In this document: piece after piece, positions 1 through 7,888 of the stretch
How positions within the stretch are numbered: the stretch's first letter is position 1
Layout: every line of letters begins with the position of its first letter
NCBI GenBank assembly: GCA_944383825.1
Contig: CALWRA010000017.1
Coordinates: 1-60,484, forward strand
Length of the DNA: 60,484 nucleotides
Origin: an uncultured Acetatifactor sp.
Lineage (GTDB): Bacteria > Bacillota > Clostridia > Lachnospirales > Lachnospiraceae
Reading direction: 5' to 3'
Notes under the pieces: generated by a model
Told to the model about the DNA's origin: nothing
Database searches by the model: none
The model's input: the letters and a program-made list of their open reading frames with translations, nothing else
Position numbers and translations under genes: made by a program

Positions 1-4
1 GTTT

Positions 5-169
5 TCAAATTCTCTTGACAGGGGCGCACATGACTTTGAGCAAAAGATCATCCACGCAGCCGGTGTCCCGATTTTCCTGCAACAGAGTGTTCCGCAGACG
101 ATTGAGGCTCTGGATCACAATGCTGTTTTCAGCAGGGGTAAGGTATACCTTGAATTTCTGTTTCCTCAT
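5..169 (-). CDS. Small conserved protein typical of conjugative elements (hypothetical)
   Basis: A 54-residue basic protein starting MRKQKFKVYLTPAE. The start at 169 is chosen because AAGGAGG lies 8 nt upstream; an upstream in-frame ATG at 223 lacks a good ribosome site. From memory, near-identical short proteins are common in Tn916-like and other integrative elements of Clostridia, but their function is unknown to me. No domain with a known activity is visible. It reads in the same direction as rpsI, 440 bp downstream of it, beyond the rpsI terminator. It may therefore belong to an element inserted behind rpsI; only its last part would lie in this window. Confidence 0.6.
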   Translation of the reverse strand: MRKQKFKVYLTPAENSIVIQSLNRLRNTLLQENRDTGCVDDLLLKVMCAPVKRI

Positions 170-611
170 AGTGCAGTCCTCCTTTTCGCCTTCATTGTAG
201 CTGTTCAAAGATGTGTAGCGCAAATGTGCGAGTATTTGTCAGCCTTAAGGATATTGGATACCGTGAGTGAAGAAAAGATAAACCGGATTCGGTTTGGTCA
301 AATCCTGACAAATCAGGCCAGCCCTTTCAAAAGAAAAACCATAAAGAAAGGCTCTTAAACGATGGACAATCCACAGGACAAAAGTACCTCGAAAACGGCC
401 CGATTTTGATTGCTGATTATCCTATTTTTTACCGAAAACGGGGTTCAAAACACCCGGTTATCCTATTTTTACCGAGAAAAAACTGGGTCAGAACAGTTCA
501 AATTCTGCCAGAACCAGACAAACTGCAACAGAAGATATGAAATGGAAAAACCCCGAAAAACCGCAGTTTTTCGGGGTTTTTGAGCCTCTTTGAACCAGTT
601 TGAATAGCAGA
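170..611. other. Spacer downstream of rpsI with a short direct repeat
   Basis: No convincing gene is seen in this 440 bp stretch. It holds an imperfect direct repeat (TTATCCTATTTTTTACCG at 417-434 and the same with one T fewer at 458-474) and the rpsI terminator. The 3' end of rpsI is a known integration site for tyrosine-recombinase elements in Firmicutes, so this spacer may contain an attachment-site junction. I cannot identify the core repeat without the other end. Confidence 0.4.
546..581 (-). terminator. Intrinsic terminator of rplM-rpsI
   Basis: A perfect 15-bp inverted repeat (AAAAACCCCGAAAAA / TTTTTCGGGGTTTTT) with a 6-nt loop ends 31 bp after the rpsI stop codon. On the minus strand it gives a stem followed by a T-run; the symmetry could let it act in both directions. 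Confidence 0.9.
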
Positions 612-1007
612 TTATCTCTTGCTGAACTGGGGAGCGCGACGGGCAGCCTTGAGGCCGTACTTCTTTCTCTCCTTCATACGAGGATCTCTGGTCAGAAAGC
701 CTGCCTGCTTTAATACAAGCCTAAAATCTGAATCTACCTGAAGAAGAGCTCTCGCAATACCGTGTCTGATAGCGCCTGCCTGGCCGGTATATCCGCCGCC
801 ATGAACATTTACAATAACGTCAAGCTTACCCAGTGTTTCGGTAGCTGCCAAAGGCTGACGCACGATCACCTTAAGCGTCTCCAATCCAAAATAATCGTCC
901 ATGCTTCTTTTATTAATGGTGACATCGCCTTTGCCGGGTACCAGATATACTCTTGCGATGGATTTCTTTCTTCTGCCGGTTCCATAGTATTTTTCTGTCT
1001 TTGCCAT
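612..1007 (-). CDS. rpsI: 30S ribosomal protein S9
   Basis: S9 of the small subunit; its C-terminal tail reaches toward the P-site tRNA. The 131-residue product begins [20 protein letters not shown] and ends in the family's basic tail (RRAPQFSKR), with the terminal Lys-Arg that contacts tRNA. Length is normal for Firmicutes. It lies 25 bp after rplM, the usual two-gene operon, and is followed by a strong terminator. Confidence 0.98.
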   Translation of the reverse strand: MAKTEKYYGTGRRKKSIARVYLVPGKGDVTINKRSMDDYFGLETLKVIVRQPLAATETLGKLDVIVNVHGGGYTGQAGAIRHGIARALLQVDSDFRLVLKQAGFLTRDPRMKERKKYGLKAARRAPQFSKR

Positions 1008-1032
1008 GATATATTTTCCTCCTTTCAGTCCT

Positions 1033-1461
1033 TTAGAATGTCAGTACTTCAGGCTTCTGAGCGGCATGCTTGTGGTCAGATCCTGCATATACGTGAAGTT
1101 TAGTGTACATCTGTCTTCCTAAAGGTCCCTTGGGGAGCATCCCCTTCACAGCAAGCTCAACAACCTGCTCGGGCTTCTTTACTAATTTCTCTCTTAAAGT
1201 GGTCTCCTTCATACCGCCCACATATTCAGAATGACGGTAATAAATCTTTTGGTCCAGCTTCTTTCCGGTTACCTGAATCTTTTCAGCATTTATAACAATA
1301 ACATAATCGCCGCAGTCCATATGAGGCGTAAAGATGGGTTTATTTTTTCCTCTTAAAACCTTTGCAACTTCAGAAGCCAGCCGTCCCAAAGTCATATCAG
1401 CAGCATCTACTACATACCATTTTCTATTGATTGTAGCTGGACTAGCCATAAATGTTTTCAT
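1033..1461 (-). CDS. rplM: 50S ribosomal protein L13
   Basis: L13 is an early-assembly large-subunit protein. The 142-residue product has the family N-terminus ([19 protein letters not shown]) and the internal [17 protein letters not shown] block. GGAGG precedes the ATG by 7 nt. It is the first gene of rplM-rpsI, has its own consensus promoter about 200 bp upstream, and a structured leader that is probably the target of autoregulation. Confidence 0.98.
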   Translation of the reverse strand: MKTFMASPATINRKWYVVDAADMTLGRLASEVAKVLRGKNKPIFTPHMDCGDYVIVINAEKIQVTGKKLDQKIYYRHSEYVGGMKETTLREKLVKKPEQVVELAVKGMLPKGPLGRQMYTKLHVYAGSDHKHAAQKPEVLTF

Positions 1462-1488
1462 GATGTTTCCTCCATTTTACTTTTGTCT

Positions 1489-1620
1489 GCGGAGCATAAA
1501 AGGACTTATCTCCTTTTGGCCTAAATCCGCTTTCTGTCCTGATCCCGTAGCAAACTGCAGATGTCCGGCTGCACTTTAAAACTTCACAGAACGGCTTTTT
1601 TATCTATCTCAATGCTCCGC
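1489..1620 (-). promoter_or_regulatory. Candidate L13 autoregulatory leader
   Basis: On the minus-strand RNA, GCGGAGCAT (1612-1620) pairs perfectly with ATGCTCCGC (1489-1497), closing a domain of about 130 nt just upstream of the rplM ribosome site. Inside it TTCTGT and ACAGAA, flanked by complementary bases, form another stem. L13 leaders are known in Firmicutes, where L13 binds its own mRNA. That this one belongs to the family is inferred from position and the long-range helix. Confidence 0.6.
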
Positions 1621-1663
1621 CGGGGCTTTGGCCAAGCATTTTGAAACACTGTCACAGTGATAT

Positions 1664-1692
1664 ATTATATGATACGCTTCCGTGCGTGTCAA
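1664..1692 (-). promoter_or_regulatory. Promoter of rplM-rpsI
   Basis: On the minus strand TTGACA (1687-1692) and TATAAT (1664-1669) are separated by 17 bp, a full consensus vegetative promoter. It starts transcription about 195 nt upstream of rplM, leaving room for the structured leader, so rplM-rpsI need not depend on read-through from truA. Confidence 0.85.
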
Positions 1693-1696
1693 GACC

Positions 1697-2464
1697 TTAA
1701 ACACTCCTTTTTTCCATTTCTTCCTCAAATTCGTATTTCACCAGTGTCAGTCCCCTGGCCGGCGCCGTAGGCCCTGCGGCGCTTCGATCCTTAGCCTCCA
1801 GAACTGCCGCCAGCGATTCCGGCTCCCGTTTCCCTTGTCCCACCTCCAGAAGAGTTCCCGCAATAATTCTAACCATATTATAAAGAAATCCGCTTCCGCA
1901 GATGCGGATTACAATTTCCGCTCCCTGTTCTTCCACCTGCACCATGTATAGTGTGCGCACGGTGCTTTCTACCTGGGCGTTTACCTGGCAGAAGCTCTTA
2001 AAATCATGCTCTCCTACAAGATAAGCCGCAGCTTCACGCATTCGGTTCTCGTCCAGCTGGTGATAAGTGAAATAAGAATACAGACGTTTTATGGGCATGG
2101 GAAACTCCGCCCTATAGATACGGTACTCATAGGTCTTACGGCTTTTGCACTTTCTGGGATGCCAGTCGTTCGGAACCTCCTGAGATCTTTGAATTCGGAT
2201 GTCCTCCGGCAGCATTTGGTTCAGCGCATAAGATATCTTCTCCGCAGGTATTCTGGAAGAAGTATCGAACACAGCAATATTTCCCATGGCATGTACTCCT
2301 GCATCCGTTCTGCTTGCTCCGATCACCTCTGTTTTTTCCTGCAGCAATGCCGACAGACACCGGTTCAGCTCGCCTTCAATTGTAATCCCGTTGTTTTGAA
2401 ACTGCCAGCCGTGGTATCTGGTTCCATCGTAGGCCACCGTCAGACGTACCCGTTTTCGTTCCAT
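1697..2464 (-). CDS. truA: tRNA pseudouridine(38-40) synthase TruA
   Basis: TruA isomerises uridines 38-40 of the tRNA anticodon arm to pseudouridine. The 255-residue product begins MERKRVRLTVAYDGTRYHGW; the catalytic Asp lies in GASRTDAGVHA, and LYNMVRIIAGTLLEVG is the C-terminal family motif. Length is normal. It lies 85 bp after ecfT, the standard Firmicute order ecfA1-ecfA2-ecfT-truA-rplM-rpsI, and probably shares their transcript. Confidence 0.96.
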   Translation of the reverse strand: MERKRVRLTVAYDGTRYHGWQFQNNGITIEGELNRCLSALLQEKTEVIGASRTDAGVHAMGNIAVFDTSSRIPAEKISYALNQMLPEDIRIQRSQEVPNDWHPRKCKSRKTYEYRIYRAEFPMPIKRLYSYFTYHQLDENRMREAAAYLVGEHDFKSFCQVNAQVESTVRTLYMVQVEEQGAEIVIRICGSGFLYNMVRIIAGTLLEVGQGKREPESLAAVLEAKDRSAAGPTAPARGLTLVKYEFEEEMEKRSV

Positions 2465-2549
2465 TTCTCCTCCCTTCTTCCCGACTTGCAGCTCTCTTCT
2501 GCGCCTTTATCCCGAGCCTGCAGACTTTCACACTCCTGTGCTCTTTTTG

Positions 2550-3365
2550 CTACATACTTCCCCAAAGATTTAGCCTTCCGAGGATAATGCTCACAACTAG
2601 ATAAAGCGCGATACAGGCATATGCAGCATAATCCCTTTTATGATACACCAATGGCTTCATTTTTGTCCTGCCCTCTCCTCCTCTATAGCATCTTGCCTCC
2701 ATGGCCATGGCAAGGTCGTTGGCTCTTCGGAATGCGGAAATGAAAAGCGGCACCAAAAGAGGCACCATGGCTTTTGCCCTCCTAATCAGGTTTCCGCTCT
2801 CGAAGTCCGCTCCTCTTGCTATCTGCGCCTTCATGATCTTGTCGGTCTCCTCCAGTAAAATGGGAATAAACCGCAAAGCAATGGACATCATCATAGCCAC
2901 CTCGTGAACCGGCACTTTGAAGATTTTCAGGGGACGCATCATTTTTTCCAGTCCATCCGTCAAATTATTGGGCGTAGTGGTCAGTGTCATTACCGATGAT
3001 CCTATAATCAGCAGCGTCAGGCGAACCGCCATAGAAAGAGCCATTCTGAGTCCTTCCCTGGTAATGGTCAGCCTCCACAGAGTCACAAGAGGCGTTCCCG
3101 GCGTCAGAAACAAATTGAACACCACCGTAATCATCAACAGAAATACAATTGCCTTCATGCCCTTTACCATAAACTTAAAGGGCACTTTGGATAATCTGAT
3201 CACAATGCCAAGAAAAATAACCGACACCGCATAGCCCAAAAAATTCTGGAAAAAAAACAATGAAATAATATACAGCAGCGTTCCTCCCAGCTTTACTCGG
3301 GGATCCATTTTGTGTATTATGGATTCTGTTTGATAATATTGTCCTAATGTAATATCTCTAAGCAT
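2550..3365 (-). CDS. ecfT: Energy-coupling factor transporter membrane protein EcfT
   Basis: EcfT is the transmembrane coupling subunit of ECF vitamin importers; it links the EcfA1-EcfA2 ATPases to interchangeable S components. Several hydrophobic helices are visible (ILLYIISLFFFQNFLGYAVS and following), with the coupling-helix Ala-Arg-Gly (AQIARGADFESG) and a second basic helix (ARCYRGGEGRTK) near the C-terminus. I choose the ATG at 3365 (MLRDITLGQYY), the family's usual start, with GAGGAAG just upstream; an in-frame ATG at 3383 is possible. It follows ecfA2 by 64 bp. A FolT-like S component is encoded 3 kb away. Confidence 0.93.
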   Translation of the reverse strand: MLRDITLGQYYQTESIIHKMDPRVKLGGTLLYIISLFFFQNFLGYAVSVIFLGIVIRLSKVPFKFMVKGMKAIVFLLMITVVFNLFLTPGTPLVTLWRLTITREGLRMALSMAVRLTLLIIGSSVMTLTTTPNNLTDGLEKMMRPLKIFKVPVHEVAMMMSIALRFIPILLEETDKIMKAQIARGADFESGNLIRRAKAMVPLLVPLFISAFRRANDLAMAMEARCYRGGEGRTKMKPLVYHKRDYAAYACIALYLVVSIILGRLNLWGSM

Positions 3366-3429
3366 ATGCTTCCTCATTTTCAATGCCGCTCAGCCCTTAG
3401 GCCTGCTTCGGCAAAATTATCTGCAGAGC

Positions 3430-4287
3430 TTACTGCGAATTCCTTCCAAGAGCTCTGAGAATATCCTGCGCCGCTTCCTCTATGGTAGTGGCGTTCACAT
3501 CCACATCCAATCCCTTTTCCTTCAGCGCGTGCATTATATATGTCACCTGCGGAGCCGCAAGGCCCACCTCCTCCAACTCTCTGTAGTGCTTAAAAACCTC
3601 TCTGGGCACATCGTCATACATGACGCTGCCTCTATTCATCACAATAATACGGTCAACATACTCCGCAACATCCTCCATACTGTGAGACACCAAAAGAATG
3701 GTCATTCCCGTCTCTGTCTGCAGCCTTTTAATCTGGTGAAGAATATCATCCCTCCCCCGGGGATCCAGACCCGCTGTAGGCTCATCCAATATAAGCACCT
3801 GGGGCTGCATGGCAAGAACTCCCGCGATGGCTACCCGCCGCTTCTGTCCTCCGGAGAGTTCAAAGGGAGACTGGAAAAAGAACTCATCAGGAAGTCCCAC
3901 CTTTTTCAGCGCATCATAGGCTCTCAGCTCCACTTCCTTTTTATCAAGCCCAAGATTCTTAGGGCCGAAGCACACATCGGTAAACACATCAATCTCAAAA
4001 AGCTGATGCTCAGGATACTGAAAAACCAATCCCACCCTGCTTCTGAGCTTTTTCATGTCGTAATCCTTTTCGTAAATATCCTGGCCGTTAAAATAAATAT
4101 GGCCGCTGGTGGCCCTGATCAATCCATTCAAATGCTGCATCAGAGTGGATTTTCCTGAACCTGTATGTCCGATAATGCCTACAAACTGCCCATCCGGAAT
4201 ATTGAGACACACATCGTCCAAAGCTTTGGAGGCCAAAGGAGTATCCTCCCCGTATATATAGTTTACATGATCTACAATAATCGACAT
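3430..4287 (-). CDS. ecfA2: ECF transporter ATP-binding protein EcfA2
   Basis: One of the two ATPases that power ECF import. The 285-residue protein has Walker A (GHTGSGKST, about residue 41), a Q-loop (FQYPEHQLFE), the signature LSGGQKRR, Walker B (LILDEPTAGLD) and the H-loop (LLVSHSMED). The acidic FEIDVFTDVCFGP stretch after the Q-loop is typical of EcfA. It begins 2 bp after the ecfA1 stop, so the pair is translationally coupled, and it pairs with EcfA1 as a heterodimer. Confidence 0.95.
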   Translation of the reverse strand: MSIIVDHVNYIYGEDTPLASKALDDVCLNIPDGQFVGIIGHTGSGKSTLMQHLNGLIRATSGHIYFNGQDIYEKDYDMKKLRSRVGLVFQYPEHQLFEIDVFTDVCFGPKNLGLDKKEVELRAYDALKKVGLPDEFFFQSPFELSGGQKRRVAIAGVLAMQPQVLILDEPTAGLDPRGRDDILHQIKRLQTETGMTILLVSHSMEDVAEYVDRIIVMNRGSVMYDDVPREVFKHYRELEEVGLAAPQVTYIMHALKEKGLDVDVNATTIEEAAQDILRALGRNSQ

Positions 4288-4289
4288 TT

Positions 4290-5138
4290 CTACTCCAATC
4301 CCAGGGCTTTTACCAGCTCGTCCGCAGTCAAAATTCCATCAGGCAGAGAAACTCCCTGTTTCTTCAGCTCGTATGCAAGCAGCGTCACCTGCGGTACATC
4401 CAGCCGCAGACTTTTGAGTTTTTCCACCTGGGAAAAAATTTCTCTGGGAGTTCCCTCCATTGCAATCCTTCCCTGATCCATTACATATACACGGTCAGCG
4501 TGAATAATCTCTTCCATATAATGAGTAATCAGAATTACCGTGACTCCCTCCACCTGATTCAGCCCTCTGACAGCCCGGATTACTTCTTTCCTGCCATTGG
4601 GATCCAGCATGGCCGTGGGCTCATCCAGAACAATACATTTTGGGTGCATTGCCAGCACTCCGGCTATGGAAACTCTCTGCTTCTGTCCTCCGGAAAGCTT
4701 ATTGGGAGAATGCTTTCTGAACTGATACATTCCTACCGCCCGCAGGCTCTCCTCCACTCGCTCCCATATTTCCTTTGTGGGGATCCCCATATTTTCCGGG
4801 CCAAATCCTACATCCTCCTCCACTACCTGTCCAATGATTTGATTATCAGGATTCTGAAACACCATCCCCGCCGTCTGACGGACATTCCAGACATTCTCCT
4901 CCCTGCCCGTATCCATTCCATCCACCCATACAGTACCCTCCGTAGGATTTAAAATGGCATTCATGTGCTTGGCCAATGTAGATTTTCCGGAGCCGTTATG
5001 TCCCAAAACAGCTACAAACTCTCCCTCTCGGATGTCCACGGACACGTCGTCCACCGCTTTGGTGATTCCTTCCACGTTGCCCTCTTCATCCCGTCTAATA
5101 TATTCATAAACAACATCTTCCGCTTTGATAATTCCCAT
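4290..5138 (-). CDS. ecfA1: ECF transporter ATP-binding protein EcfA1
   Basis: First gene of the ECF core operon. The 282-residue ATPase has Walker A (GHNGSGKST), Q-loop ([10 protein letters not shown]), signature LSGGQKQR, Walker B ([11 protein letters not shown]) and H-loop (LITHYMEE). GAGG lies upstream of the ATG. The N-terminus has a short EEGN-containing insertion before the first glycine-rich loop. In most Firmicutes this gene directly follows rplQ. Here two plus-strand genes intervene, and it has its own promoter at 5205-5233. Confidence 0.95.
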   Translation of the reverse strand: MGIIKAEDVVYEYIRRDEEGNVEGITKAVDDVSVDIREGEFVAVLGHNGSGKSTLAKHMNAILNPTEGTVWVDGMDTGREENVWNVRQTAGMVFQNPDNQIIGQVVEEDVGFGPENMGIPTKEIWERVEESLRAVGMYQFRKHSPNKLSGGQKQRVSIAGVLAMHPKCIVLDEPTAMLDPNGRKEVIRAVRGLNQVEGVTVILITHYMEEIIHADRVYVMDQGRIAMEGTPREIFSQVEKLKSLRLDVPQVTLLAYELKKQGVSLPDGILTADELVKALGLE

Positions 5139-5204
5139 ATTTACCTCAATTCCGAAGCCTTATTTTTTCCATTCAATTCCAGGCAAAAGGTCTAAATCAT
5201 TTCT

Positions 5205-5233
5205 ATTTTACTAAATCAGCCGCATAATTACAA
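5205..5233 (-). promoter_or_regulatory. Promoter of ecfA1-ecfA2-ecfT-truA
   Basis: On the minus strand TTGTAA (5228-5233) and TAAAAT (5205-5210) are spaced by 17 bp, about 70 bp upstream of ecfA1. It is needed because the operon is cut off from rplQ by opposite-strand genes. Confidence 0.55.
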
Positions 5234-5288
5234 TAACATTTATATTTTGATTATATTTCTGCGTTAATTTGCAATCTTCTATGCGGGA

Positions 5289-5317
5289 TTTACAAAAAAG
5301 GTCAAGGATGATATGCT
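5289..5317 (+). promoter_or_regulatory. Promoter of the M15 peptidase gene
   Basis: TTTACA (5289-5294), 17-bp spacer, TATGCT (5312-5317), about 55 bp upstream of the ATG at 5374. It diverges from the ecfA1 promoter. Confidence 0.5.
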
Positions 5318-5373
5318 AATTGAAGAATCGGCCACAGTGTTTCATCAAAAACCGTGCATGAAAGGAAAATTCC

Positions 5374-6333
5374 ATGAATATAGATAAGAACAAATTGTTG
5401 AAAATGCTTGGAATACTGGCTGCTATCTGTGTGATCGTGGGTAGCATTACAATGCTTGCAGGAGGCAATTCTATGACTCTCACCGAATACGCACGGCAAA
5501 ACGGCATTTCTGAGCAGACCTCATCTCACAATACGGACGCAGTTGAAACACAGGTTCCCAATGAAACGCAGCCTTCCCCGAACGGGGGCGAAACTCAAGT
5601 CACCTCTGACTCGGAAGCGGCTTCTGGCTCTACAGTCTCGGAATCCCCCTGCTCAAGCAGTGAAAGTATGCTGATCGGCGCTTCACTGAATGGCGATTTC
5701 CAGCTGGAAGAGCGTGTAACCTATACCGACTCTTTTTATTATGAGCCTCTCTCCGATGATCTGAGGCGTTATATTACGGGAGTTTCCTATCCCTCCCCTT
5801 CAGAGGATCCAGACAGCGATCCCCCTGCTGTGTCCTATGACGATCTTTGCTATCTACACATTTTGCACTATGATTTTGACGGTAATCCCACAGCGGGCGA
5901 GATGATTTGCAACAAAGCCATTGCGCAGGATCTGACGGAAATTTTCTATGAGCTTTACAGGAATGAATACCGTCTGGAAAAGGTGCGCCTGATCGATGAA
6001 TACGATGGGGACGATACTGCCTCGATGGAAGACAACAATACCTCCTGTTTCAACTACCGACTGGTGGAAGGCAGCGCCTCGCTTTCCAAACATGCTTGGG
6101 GGCTTGCCGTAGACATCAATCCCTTGTACAATCCCTATGTGACCTATGGGGAAGACGGCGCCGTAAATGTTTCTCCAGCCGCTGGAGCGGACTATGCGGA
6201 CCGCTCTCTGAATTTTCCGTATAAAATTGACCAAAACGATCTATGCTACAGACTTTTCAAACAATATGGCTTTACCTGGGGAGGGGATTGGAACAGCAGT
6301 AAAGATTATCAACATTTTCAGAAAAATCCTTAA
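5374..6333 (+). CDS. Membrane-anchored M15-family D,D-carboxypeptidase-like protein
   Basis: Probable extracellular zinc peptidase trimming peptidoglycan stem peptides (M15/VanY type). The 319-residue product has an N-terminal membrane anchor (residues 8-30), a Ser/Thr/Glu-rich linker to about residue 105, then the catalytic domain. Zinc ligands of the family are visible: His240 and Asp247 in SKHAWGLAVDIN, and His314 in DYQHF after the WGGDW motif. An AGGAAA ribosome site precedes the ATG. It is on the opposite strand to its neighbours and is followed by a separate promoter for folT, so it is probably monocistronic. D,D- versus L,D- or endopeptidase activity cannot be told from sequence. Confidence 0.85.
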   Translation: MNIDKNKLLKMLGILAAICVIVGSITMLAGGNSMTLTEYARQNGISEQTSSHNTDAVETQVPNETQPSPNGGETQVTSDSEAASGSTVSESPCSSSESMLIGASLNGDFQLEERVTYTDSFYYEPLSDDLRRYITGVSYPSPSEDPDSDPPAVSYDDLCYLHILHYDFDGNPTAGEMICNKAIAQDLTEIFYELYRNEYRLEKVRLIDEYDGDDTASMEDNNTSCFNYRLVEGSASLSKHAWGLAVDINPLYNPYVTYGEDGAVNVSPAAGADYADRSLNFPYKIDQNDLCYRLFKQYGFTWGGDWNSSKDYQHFQKNP

Positions 6334-6339
6334 TATTCC

Positions 6340-6368
6340 TTTACAAAAAAAATCTTCTGTGCTATAAC
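6340..6368 (+). promoter_or_regulatory. Promoter of folT
   Basis: TTTACA (6340-6345), 17-bp spacer, TATAAC (6363-6368). Predicted transcription start is near 6375, about 20 nt before the riboswitch aptamer. Confidence 0.6.
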
Positions 6369-6395
6369 AGTCTTGTCACTGTTAATCAATTTATT

Positions 6396-6494
6396 GGCAG
6401 AGTAGAATTTTGCGCGTTAAGTGCTGCATGAACAGGGAGTTGTCATGCGGACGAAAAGCAGATGCTTGCGGTGCAGAATTCGCATCCCGCTGCT
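6396..6494 (+). ncRNA. Tetrahydrofolate (THF) riboswitch
   Basis: The stretch closely follows the THF aptamer found upstream of folT in Firmicutes. It has the AGAGTAG segment, GCGTTAAGTG, GGGAGTTGTC and a GACGAAAAGC-like arm. The 3' strand is GGTGCAGAATTCGCATCC, and the outer helix P1 closes between GGCAG (6396-6400) and CTGCT (6490-6494). It lies in the leader of a folate S-component gene, exactly where the class occurs. The assignment is by recall of the motif order, not by a covariance search. Confidence 0.88.
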
Positions 6495-6510
6495 ACATAC
6501 AGACATTTAT

Positions 6511-6552
6511 CTCCTTTATGTATGTAGTTATTGGAAACTGCTGTAAAGGAGG
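6511..6552 (+). promoter_or_regulatory. Anti-Shine-Dalgarno switch of the THF riboswitch
   Basis: CTCCTTTA (6511-6518) is perfectly complementary to TAAAGGAG (6544-6551), which contains the folT ribosome site. An alternative hairpin CTACATAC...GTATGTAG surrounds the anti-SD and would hold it in a loop. This looks like translational control: exposing or sequestering the SD according to the ligand state of the aptamer. Confidence 0.65.
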
Positions 6553-6559
6553 TTTTTTA

Positions 6560-7117
6560 TTGAAAAAAGCAATACAAATGTTCAGGACTTCCCTTGGGGA
6601 GCTGTCCGTTGTCCGCAATCTTGTTTTATGCGGCCTGATGGCTGCTCTGGCTGTGATTCTTGGCATGGTAGGTACTATTTCCGCCGGCCCATATATCCGT
6701 ATCGGATTCTCGGGCCTTCCCAACCGCATGGTGGATTTTTTATTCGGTCCGGCTGCAGGATGCCTGTTCGGGGGTATGCTGGATCTGCTGAAGTATATTG
6801 TGACGCCTTCCGGTCCCTTTTTCTTTGGCTTTACCTTTAACGCCATGCTTGCCGGACTGATCTACGGCAGTATTCTATACCGGCGTCCCGTGAGCTGGAA
6901 ACGCGTTATTTTTGCGGAATTTTTGGTAAAGCTTTTGGTGAACTGCACTCTGAACACACTTTGGCTTTCCATGCTCTATGACAATGCTTTTATGATTCTT
7001 CTTCCCGCGAGAGTGATAAAGAATGCAGTTATGCTGCCTATTGACTGCATTATTCTCTATTTTTCCCTTGCCTTTATGAGCCGAATGGTATTCCGTCTCT
7101 GGAAAGTTCATAATTAA
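6560..7117 (+). CDS. folT: ECF transporter S component, folate-specific (FolT-like)
   Basis: Substrate-binding membrane subunit that captures folate and docks on EcfT-EcfA1-EcfA2. The 185-residue protein is almost entirely hydrophobic, with about six helices and the family's GMVGTISAGPYIRIGFSGLP region. The FLFGPAAGCLFGGMLDLLKY segment follows. The start is TTG at 6560, with AAAGGAGG seven nt upstream. The open frame continues to 6410, but that part is the riboswitch, so it is not coding. Folate specificity rests on the THF riboswitch and family resemblance. The ECF core genes lie 1.4 kb away on the other strand. Confidence 0.85.
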   Translation: MKKAIQMFRTSLGELSVVRNLVLCGLMAALAVILGMVGTISAGPYIRIGFSGLPNRMVDFLFGPAAGCLFGGMLDLLKYIVTPSGPFFFGFTFNAMLAGLIYGSILYRRPVSWKRVIFAEFLVKLLVNCTLNTLWLSMLYDNAFMILLPARVIKNAVMLPIDCIILYFSLAFMSRMVFRLWKVHN

Positions 7118-7120
7118 AGA

Positions 7121-7182
7121 ACCGATGAAGCCCATCGGTCCTTTCGTAAACGCAGCAGAAAGTCCGCACAGCGGACTTTCTG
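7121..7182. terminator. Convergent terminator region between folT and rplQ
   Basis: Two hairpins lie in the 75-bp gap between the converging genes. They are ACCGATG/CATCGGT (7121-7139) and a perfect 12-bp stem CAGAAAGTCCGC/GCGGACTTTCTG (7156-7182) followed by TTATTTT on the plus strand. They probably end folT, and may also stop read-through from rplQ. Confidence 0.65.
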
Positions 7183-7192
7183 TTATTTTGAC

Positions 7193-7729
7193 TTATACCA
7201 ATTCAAGCACAACCTCCATAGCAGCATCGCCCTTACGCTGTCCGATCTTGACAATTCTGGTATAGCCGCCCTTGCGATCTGCATACTTAGGTGCATATTC
7301 ATCGAATAACTTTGCAACCAGATCCACCTTTTTGGTATTTCTCTTTCTTCCTGCAGCCTCCTTAGGAACATATACCACAGGATTGAGAACCTTGAGCATT
7401 TGATGTCTTACATGCAGTCTGGAAGGCATATCCTTTTTGATTTCCTTCTCAACGGATTCAAACTTGGTAACCTTTTTGCCGTCAACGACTTCCTTTACCC
7501 TTTTACCGTCCTTATCCTTTACAGGAACCTTGGCAGTTACCTTCACCATCTCAAAATTATCTCTCTCCTTCACAGCCATAGCGATGAGACCTTCTGCAAT
7601 CTTCTTTACTTCTTTTGCCTTGGCCTCGGTGGTAATAATCCTTCCATGATAAATCAATGCGGTTACCTGATTTCTCAGGAGCGCCTTTCTTTGGGAAGAG
7701 GTTCTTCCAAGTTTTCTGTACTTTGCCAT
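7193..7729 (-). CDS. rplQ: 50S ribosomal protein L17
   Basis: Large-subunit protein near the exit tunnel, last gene of the alpha operon. The start at 7729 (MAKYRKLGRTSSQRKALLRN) is the family start, with AAAGGAA upstream; an in-frame ATG at 7768 would add 13 unrelated residues. At 178 residues it is longer than the E. coli protein (127). The extra part lies around residues 60-105 (KVPVKDKDGKRVKEVVDGKK), an insertion common in Clostridia as far as I recall. It ends at the converging folT terminator. Confidence 0.96.
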   Translation of the reverse strand: MAKYRKLGRTSSQRKALLRNQVTALIYHGRIITTEAKAKEVKKIAEGLIAMAVKERDNFEMVKVTAKVPVKDKDGKRVKEVVDGKKVTKFESVEKEIKKDMPSRLHVRHQMLKVLNPVVYVPKEAAGRKRNTKKVDLVAKLFDEYAPKYADRKGGYTRIVKIGQRKGDAAMEVVLELV

Positions 7730-7888
7730 AATAAAATTCCTTTCTCCCTTCATGGGACATCCGGCCACGCTCTTTGGTCTTACTTACCGAATGCGTCATG
7801 CGGCAGTTTGCAGCCGCCGTTTCCAAGCTCCATTTAGAGATAAACCCCCGCCGCGCACTTTGGTCTTATCGACCGGGATAATCCTAAC

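Noticed and set aside
417..474. Repeats behind rpsI as attachment cores
   Set aside because: Two near-identical 17-18 bp copies 41 bp apart cannot be the two ends of an element; no copy of the rpsI 3' end is in the window.
6410..6559. N-terminal extension of the FolT-like protein
   Set aside because: This part matches the THF riboswitch; the SD and anti-SD place the start at the TTG at 6560.
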